This document shows, one piece after another, positions 35,930 to 42,012 of a stretch of DNA of 42,012 nt. The notes under the pieces were generated by a model. The model saw only the letters and a program-made list of their open reading frames with translations, was not told the DNA's origin and did not search any database. The number at the start of each line of letters is the position of its first letter. Position 1 is the stretch's first letter. This DNA is from a bacterium (lineage in GTDB: Bacteria; Patescibacteriota; Minisyncoccia; Moranbacterales; UBA2206), in assembly GCA_021777675.1 (NCBI GenBank), contig JAJYDG010000005.1:1-42012 (forward strand). Direction: 5' to 3'. Position numbers and translations under genes: made by a program.

Positions 35930-38266
35930 ATGCTTCTCAAAAAATTGGAAATAAATGGATTTAAGTCTTTTGCAACAAAAACAGTGTTGGATTTTTCTAT
36001 GTCCAATAACGAAGATGGAATCAGGGGTATAACCGCAATTGTTGGCCCTAATGGAAGCGGGAAGTCGAATATTGCCGATGCGATGCGTTGGGTAATCGGC
36101 GAGCAATCAATGAAAAATTTACGAGGCAAAAAAGCGGAAGATATTATTTTTTCCGGTTCGGGTAAAAAAGCAAGATTGGGAGGAGCGCAGGTGTCTCTCT
36201 ATTTTGATAATAGTAAAAAAATAATTCCATTAGAATTTGAAGAAGTTGTAATCACTCGTAAAATTTTTCGTAGTGGAGAAAGTGAATATTCAATAAATGG
36301 TTCGCGAGTAAGATTGCAAGATGTGGTGGATATTTTGGCAAAAGCCGGTGTAGGAAAAGAAAGTCATGCCATTATTAATCAGGGAATGGCGGATGCAATT
36401 TTGAGTGCTACTCCGCTGGAGCGCAGGTTTGTGATTGAGGAAGCGGCGGGAGTCAAACAATATCAAATTAAAAAAGAAAGAGCCTTGCGCAAATTGGAAG
36501 TAACTAAAGAAAATTTAGCGCGCGTCGGTGAGTTAATAGAAGAAATCCGTCCTAATCTTAGATTTTTAAAGCGTCAAGCGGAAAGAGCGGCGCAAAGTGA
36601 AGTGGTTGCAAAAAATCTGAAGGAAAAACAAATGACACTTTATTCTTATTTTTGGAATAAATTTACGCAAGAAAAAATCAGCTTAAGCGAAGAAAAAAAC
36701 GCGTTAGGTATAAAAATGATGAATGCCCAACGCGAAGCAGATGGATTGGCGGATGAAGTAAATAGCCGACCAAAAGAAGAAGGAAGCGATGAAAAAATGG
36801 TTGAGCTGGGAAAAAAACAGCAAGAAAAAAGGAATGAGTTAAATGAGTTGGAGCGAGAAATATTGATTTTATCCGGTCGCATTGAAATTGAAAAAGAAAA
36901 ACAAAAAAGCATTCAGATTATAGAAGAAATAAAAATTAAAAGTCAGCCGGTCGATTTAGCTTATATTAAGGATAACTTAAAAAAAATCAGAATTGATCAA
37001 GAAATACTTATTGAAAAAGTAAGTAAGGCGGAAAATTTGAATGATTTGAAAAAAATAAAGGAATTGGCTGTGTCGATTGGAAAAAGACTTGATGAATTGA
37101 GGGTCGATATTGATAAGGGAAAAAAAGAAGAAAAAAATCTGGAAATAAAGCCAAAAGAAATTGAATTGCCAAAAGTTGATTTACCGGTTGTTTTGGAATT
37201 TCAAGCAAAGATTGAAAGAATGCGTCAAAAAAGATATGAACTGGAAAAAGAATTGCAGAAAATTTTTGATAATATGCAAATTGAAGCAAAAGCGGATCGT
37301 GATCGTCGTCAACATTTTTTTCAGCTGGAAAGGGAGTTGCGCATGAAGCAAGATTCATTAAGCAGTTTAAAGGATAAGTACAATGAATTTAAGGTTTCAT
37401 TGGCAAAAAATGAAGTGCGTGAAGAAGATTTGAGGGTAAAAATTTTAGAAGAATTGAAAATCAATGTCGATTGTTTATATAAAGAAGTAGATATGAATGT
37501 TGATCATTTTAATTTGGAACGAGAAATTACCAAATTAAAATTCCAAATGGAGCAAATTGGAGGCATTGATCCTTTGGTAATAGCAGAATATGAAGAAACT
37601 AATAAGCGATTTGAATTTTTAAGTAAAGAATCTTTGGATTTGGAAAATGCTATGGAGTCATTGAAAGAGGTAGTTAGAGAAATGGAAGATCGAGTGGAAG
37701 AAAAATTCCATGCGACATTTGATGAGATAAACAAAGAATTTTCCAAATATTTTCGTATAATTTTTGGCGGAGGAGATGCGCGTTTGACTAAAATTAATGT
37801 CCGTTCGAAAAAAGCGAAAGAAGCAATGATTGGAGATAAGAGCGAAGAAGAAAATGATGAAAATAATAACCAAGAGCAGGGAGGCAAAGAGGAGAATAGC
37901 GAAACCGGCATTGATATTTTTGCTTGCCCTGCAGGAAAAAGAATTAATAATCTTTCAATGCTTTCCGGAGGAGAGCGATCACTGACGTCGCTGGCTTTGC
38001 TTTTTGCGATAATTGCTCATAATCCGCCACCATTTTCCATTTTAGATGAGGTTGAGGCGGCACTAGACGAAGCAAATTCAAAGCGGTTTAGCGGAATAAT
38101 TCGTGATCTTTCTTCGCATACGCAGTTTATTGCAATTACGCATAATCGCGAAACAATGCGTCAAGCATCCGCTTTATATGGAATAACAATGGGCGAGGAC
38201 GGAGTTTCTAAATTATTGTCGGTTAAGATTGATCAAATTGGTCGAGGCGGAAAAATCATTCAATAA
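35930..38266 (+). CDS. smc: Short SMC-family ATPase (chromosome segregation protein)
   Basis: Walker A GPNGSGKSNIADAMRWVIGEQS, LSGGERSLTSLALLFAI, Walker B FSILDEVEAALDEAN; only 778 aa. Confidence 0.9.
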   Translation: MLLKKLEINGFKSFATKTVLDFSMSNNEDGIRGITAIVGPNGSGKSNIADAMRWVIGEQSMKNLRGKKAEDIIFSGSGKKARLGGAQVSLYFDNSKKIIPLEFEEVVITRKIFRSGESEYSINGSRVRLQDVVDILAKAGVGKESHAIINQGMADAILSATPLERRFVIEEAAGVKQYQIKKERALRKLEVTKENLARVGELIEEIRPNLRFLKRQAERAAQSEVVAKNLKEKQMTLYSYFWNKFTQEKISLSEEKNALGIKMMNAQREADGLADEVNSRPKEEGSDEKMVELGKKQQEKRNELNELEREILILSGRIEIEKEKQKSIQIIEEIKIKSQPVDLAYIKDNLKKIRIDQEILIEKVSKAENLNDLKKIKELAVSIGKRLDELRVDIDKGKKEEKNLEIKPKEIELPKVDLPVVLEFQAKIERMRQKRYELEKELQKIFDNMQIEAKADRDRRQHFFQLERELRMKQDSLSSLKDKYNEFKVSLAKNEVREEDLRVKILEELKINVDCLYKEVDMNVDHFNLEREITKLKFQMEQIGGIDPLVIAEYEETNKRFEFLSKESLDLENAMESLKEVVREMEDRVEEKFHATFDEINKEFSKYFRIIFGGGDARLTKINVRSKKAKEAMIGDKSEEENDENNNQEQGGKEENSETGIDIFACPAGKRINNLSMLSGGERSLTSLALLFAIIAHNPPPFSILDEVEAALDEANSKRFSGIIRDLSSHTQFIAITHNRETMRQASALYGITMGEDGVSKLLSVKIDQIGRGGKIIQ

Positions 38267-38275
38267 CTTTTTTCA

Positions 38276-39943
38276 ATGATAATAAAAAAGAATAAAATAT
38301 TTTATTTATTGATTGTTTTGATTCTCGCTGCGGGAATTTTTTTGCGTTTCTGGAAGCTTGGTTCAATTCCTCCCGGTATTCAATATGACGAAGCTTACAA
38401 TGGAATCAATGCTATTCAAGCGAATGAAACCGGTGATTATAAATTATTTTATCAAGAAAATACCGGACGTGAAGGTTTTCATATGGATGTGATCGCGATT
38501 TTTATTAAACTATTCGGGGTCAGTAATTATTCTTTGCGCATAGCTAATGCAATGTGGGGATCTTTGACTTTGATTGGTTTTTATTTTCTCCTGCGAGAAT
38601 TGAGGTTATCTAAATTATCCGTTTTGCTTGGCGTGTTTATGCTTAGTTTTTCATTTTGGCATTTGGATTTTTCACGCACAGCTTTCCGAGCGATTATGGT
38701 GCCAATGGTCATCGTTTGGTCGCTTTATTTTTTATTAAAAGCCTTGCATTGCAAGAATAAGCGAAAAGGCTACTTGTTTTTTCTTATTGCGGGGGCTTGT
38801 TTGGGTTTTGGAATTTATACTTATATCGCTTTTCGCGTCGCGCCTCTCATTTTTATTTTATTCGGCTTGGCATATGCGTCGTTTGAAAAAAATTGGCTGA
38901 AAAAAAACTGGTCAGTTATGATTTTTTTTATTGCAACATCAATTCTTTGTGCGTTGCCAATTTTGATTTATTTTTATTTTCATAGCAATGATTTTTGGTC
39001 TCGCGCTGATGCTGTATCAATATTTAATTCTGCCAAAATTTCCCCAATTAAAGCTTTTTTAAAGAGCCTTATTTATCACTTGCGCGCTTTTTTTGTTGAT
39101 GGAGATCCGAATCCGCGTCATAATTATGATAACCAGCCATTGATTCCTGCCGGCTGGATGGCTTTTTTAGCGCTAGGCTTTATTATTGCAACAAAAGAAA
39201 TCGTTGAGAATATTGTAAAAAAAATAAAATTCAAAAAAATAAATGCCAAAAGCATCTTTAGGCCATCGGGATTGTTTTATCCTTCAGTTATTGCGCAAAG
39301 TATTTTTTGGGTAATGTTAATTCCGGGAGCGCTTAGTATTGAAGGTATCCCGCATTCTTTGCGCATTATCGGGATGATTCCGGGTGTTTTTATTTTATGT
39401 ATTTTGCCAATGGAATATATTTTGAAAATTTATCGCAAAATGCGTGATTCATCAGATATTTCCTTGCAAAAAACAGGAACAAATTTGACATTGACTTTTG
39501 TTTTGGGATTGACAATGGTAATTATTGCCAGTGGTTTTTTTCAGGCATATGTTTATTTTGATCTTTGGGCGAATGACTTGCGAACAGCCAGCGGATTTGA
39601 AAGAAAGCTTTATTTGATGGGTCTTTTAATTAAAGAAATGGATGTTCATAAAAATAATTATATTATTACCGCATATAATACAGCTATTTATGCTGACAGA
39701 AAAACATCCAGTCTTAAAACGGTTGAATTTATTGCTTATCCGAAAATAAAAAATTATTTATTTTATCATCCGCTTGATGGTATAAATAATATCAATTGTG
39801 ATGACGCACAAATTATTTTTCAAGAGTCGGATCAGTGGTTGCGAAATCAATATCGCGACAAATGTCCAGGAATGCACACGGATAAATATAGCTATACTAA
39901 AGGAAAATATGTTTTTTTTGTAATGCTTAGCCAAAAAGAATAA
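38276..39943 (+). CDS. GT39/ArnT-like membrane glycosyltransferase
   Basis: FWKLGSIPPGIQYDEAYNGINAIQ...GREGFHMDVIAIFIKLFGVSNYSLRIANAMWGSLTLIGFYFLLREL. Confidence 0.82.
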   Translation: MIIKKNKIFYLLIVLILAAGIFLRFWKLGSIPPGIQYDEAYNGINAIQANETGDYKLFYQENTGREGFHMDVIAIFIKLFGVSNYSLRIANAMWGSLTLIGFYFLLRELRLSKLSVLLGVFMLSFSFWHLDFSRTAFRAIMVPMVIVWSLYFLLKALHCKNKRKGYLFFLIAGACLGFGIYTYIAFRVAPLIFILFGLAYASFEKNWLKKNWSVMIFFIATSILCALPILIYFYFHSNDFWSRADAVSIFNSAKISPIKAFLKSLIYHLRAFFVDGDPNPRHNYDNQPLIPAGWMAFLALGFIIATKEIVENIVKKIKFKKINAKSIFRPSGLFYPSVIAQSIFWVMLIPGALSIEGIPHSLRIIGMIPGVFILCILPMEYILKIYRKMRDSSDISLQKTGTNLTLTFVLGLTMVIIASGFFQAYVYFDLWANDLRTASGFERKLYLMGLLIKEMDVHKNNYIITAYNTAIYADRKTSSLKTVEFIAYPKIKNYLFYHPLDGINNINCDDAQIIFQESDQWLRNQYRDKCPGMHTDKYSYTKGKYVFFVMLSQKE

Positions 39944-39950
39944 GTTTTTG

Positions 39951-41492
39951 CTAATACATTAAAACGGCTAGCGGCTCCATTTTTGCCACAACCCTTATAA
40001 TTTCATTGTCTTCCATTCCGGTAATGACTTCATTGATGTCTTTATAGTAGGCGCTATCTTGCATTATTACTCCGCTTGATTTGGCATTATAGAGTTTAAT
40101 GTTTTTGGTTTTCATTTTTTGAAAAAGAGCTTCTTTTGTTGTCGCTTTATCTTCGGAAGGATCTTTCTTTTTGCCTGTTCCATGCGCGGAAGAAAAAAAA
40201 GTCGATTCATTATTATCTGTGCCAACAGCTAAATAAGCAGGTGTGCTCATTGAGGATGGAATAAAAGCCGGCTCTCCCGTTTGAGAAAAAATCGGATGAC
40301 CGGTCATTTTTTTTGGACCAAAAGCGCGGGATGCATTATTTCTGTGTACCCAGACTTTTTTACCAAAATGCTCCTCCTGGTCGATGAAAACATGTGGCAT
40401 ATCATAAAGTAAATCCAATTCAGGATCCTTTCCCAGCGTTTTTTCTATTGTTGCGTAGAGGTTGTTTGTCAAAATCGTTCTATTGGCAAATCCATGGTTA
40501 GCGGAGGCTCGATGGGCGGTAATGAATAATTTTCCTTCCGGGCTATTTTGATCATAGGCGATATATTCCGATTTGGTTTTGTAGTCGCTAATTTTTTTTT
40601 CTAATGCCTGATGCGTTGCAGATTGACTTGAATTGAAAGTTAATTTTCCCAACTCTAAAATAATTTGCTGACTCAGATGTTCTTTCTTTTTTGGAGTATA
40701 AAAGTAGGAGGCATATTGACCAAAAAGACCGGATCCGGTATGCATAAGAAAAATATATTGGCCAATATAAATTCCGAATTTTTTTGCTATGACAGGATCT
40801 TTCAATTCAGTTATTTTCATTAAATCCAAGAAATGATTCCCCGCTGCGCCTAAAATTCCCAATCGATATTTTCCAATATGTAAAAAAAGTTTGGGAATTG
40901 AGTCAAGAATATCTTTTTCTGAAACATTTTCAGAAAAATTTCCTGATTTAAAAGTATTTTCTAGCTCATTTTTTGTTTTTGTCTTAAAATATTGCATTGC
41001 TGGCTCTATGCCTTTTCGACAAATATCCATAACTAAAGAGTAGGGGATTTTTGTCCCGACATAGGTTTTGGTGGGAATTTGTTTAATGAGTGCTTCAAAC
41101 AATTTATCAATATTCTCTGACGTAAGATCGGCATCGGTCAAATTGGATTTTAAAAAACGCATTCCGCAATTAGGCGCTGTGTCATTGATTTGCGGCAAGA
41201 AAAAATTTTCCGTGGCAATAACCGTACCGGCTGGATTTTTCCTGCCTTTTTTGCTGTGAACATCGGAAAGAGCGGCGAAATGATGAAATAGATATCCGGA
41301 TGAGGCAGTTTTTTCAATTTCTTCAAGCGTCGCATTGCCAGGCATTAAATCATCAGAAACATGCAAAACAGCTGGAACTTGCATTACATCGGTTTGAAAT
41401 TTTTTTTTATGAGAGGAAAGAGTGTTGACTTGATAGGACATATTTTTTTTATGGTTAAGATTGGTTATAGATTTTTTCATATTTTTCGGCAA
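39951..41492 (-). CDS. RtcB-like RNA ligase family protein (divergent)
   Basis: LSDVHSKKGRKNPAGTVIATENFFLPQINDTAPNCGMRFLKSNLT; GAAGNHFLDL; LMHTGSG; WVHRNNASRAFGP; SAHGTGKK; YKDINEVITGM...RVVAKMEPLAVLMY. Confidence 0.82.
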   Translation of the reverse strand: MPKNMKKSITNLNHKKNMSYQVNTLSSHKKKFQTDVMQVPAVLHVSDDLMPGNATLEEIEKTASSGYLFHHFAALSDVHSKKGRKNPAGTVIATENFFLPQINDTAPNCGMRFLKSNLTDADLTSENIDKLFEALIKQIPTKTYVGTKIPYSLVMDICRKGIEPAMQYFKTKTKNELENTFKSGNFSENVSEKDILDSIPKLFLHIGKYRLGILGAAGNHFLDLMKITELKDPVIAKKFGIYIGQYIFLMHTGSGLFGQYASYFYTPKKKEHLSQQIILELGKLTFNSSQSATHQALEKKISDYKTKSEYIAYDQNSPEGKLFITAHRASANHGFANRTILTNNLYATIEKTLGKDPELDLLYDMPHVFIDQEEHFGKKVWVHRNNASRAFGPKKMTGHPIFSQTGEPAFIPSSMSTPAYLAVGTDNNESTFFSSAHGTGKKKDPSEDKATTKEALFQKMKTKNIKLYNAKSSGVIMQDSAYYKDINEVITGMEDNEIIRVVAKMEPLAVLMY

Positions 41493-42012
41493 CTTTTTTT
41501 ATGTCAAAATGTTCCAAGCAAAATTTTCTTCCTTCGATGCCAATTTCTTTTCTTTTTTGTTTGTTGGCGCGGAGTTCGAGGATAGCGGAAGAAAGCTCGG
41601 AAACAGAGTTTCTTTTTATGATAAGCGAATTTTTTTTATTTGCGAATTCTTTTAAAATTGGCAAATCGGAAAGGATGAGTGGTTTTTCGCAGGCCATCGC
41701 TTCAATTGCTGCTAAAGGAACATCAAATTTTCCATGCATATTTTGGACGGGAAAAAGACTGATGTCGCAAAGATTATAAATATCGGACATCTGAAATTTT
41801 CCATTATCATGGAAAGAAACCTTGTTAAGCAAGCCATTTCTTTTTAATTGAGAAATGACCAATTCTTTTTTTTGCGCGTCTTTTTCGTTTTTTATTCGCA
41901 CGGCCAAGGAAAGCTTAATGTCAGAATTTTTTTTAGCAAGTGCGATAAAGCTGTCGATAATATTATCAATTGCGCCAAGTCGAGTGTATTCTCCGGTAAA
42001 ATTGAGTACAAA
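41455..42012 (-). CDS. Glycosyltransferase family 4-like, C-terminal part (5' end beyond window)
   Basis: Frame stays open to the window end: FVLNFTGEYTRLGAIDNIIDSFIAL...LFPVQNMHGKFDVPLAAIEAMACEKPLILSDLPILKEF. Confidence 0.85.
   Translation of the reverse strand, partial: FVLNFTGEYTRLGAIDNIIDSFIALAKKNSDIKLSLAVRIKNEKDAQKKELVISQLKRNGLLNKVSFHDNGKFQMSDIYNLCDISLFPVQNMHGKFDVPLAAIEAMACEKPLILSDLPILKEFANKKNSLIIKRNSVSELSSAILELRANKQKRKEIGIEGRKFCLEHFDIKKVAEKYEKIYNQS

Noticed and set aside
37504-37911. 135-aa minus-strand ORF
   Set aside because: Antisense to conserved SMC coding sequence; Ser/Phe-rich mirror of Lys/Glu codons
1-42012. Alternative genetic code (TGA = Gly, as in Absconditabacteria/Gracilibacteria)
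   Set aside because: TGA ends genes cleanly (e.g. the HyfB-like gene at 28668-28670) and conserved ORFs lack internal TGA
1-42012. CRISPR array, tRNA/rRNA genes, transposases or integrases
   Set aside because: No regularly spaced repeats, no recognisable tRNA/rRNA sequence and no recombinase motifs seen by eye; short RNAs could be missed

Overview
The window looks like an AT-rich bacterial contig of Candidate Phyla Radiation (Patescibacteria) character, judged from gene content and composition only. Housekeeping blocks: yidD (partial)-obg-groES; fmt-def-priA on the minus strand; rplY; nrdR-nrdD-nrdG; rpmF-nusB-rnc-smc. A prepilin peptidase is followed by eight pilin-like genes that form two parallel four-gene GspH/I/J/K-like sets. 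Envelope and glycan genes include a Wzz-like protein, an O-antigen-ligase-like protein, three glycosyltransferases and a compositionally distinct secreted-protein island at about 14.9-18.1 kb. The most striking region is about 25.9-34.4 kb. It encodes a hydrogenase-4/complex-I-like membrane complex whose ion-channel subunits look intact. Its catalytic small subunit has lost three of the four N2-cluster cysteines, and its large subunit has lost the [NiFe] cysteines. A tandemly duplicated beta-carbonic-anhydrase-like protein with one degenerate half lies directly downstream. Other second-look items are a very short SMC without an obvious hinge, an RtcB-like protein with an altered DxxC metal motif, a NrdR-box-like site with two palindromes at the nrdR promoter, and several hairpins and promoters. 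No CRISPR array, rRNA, tRNA or transposase was recognised. All family calls come from motif recognition by eye; no searches were run.
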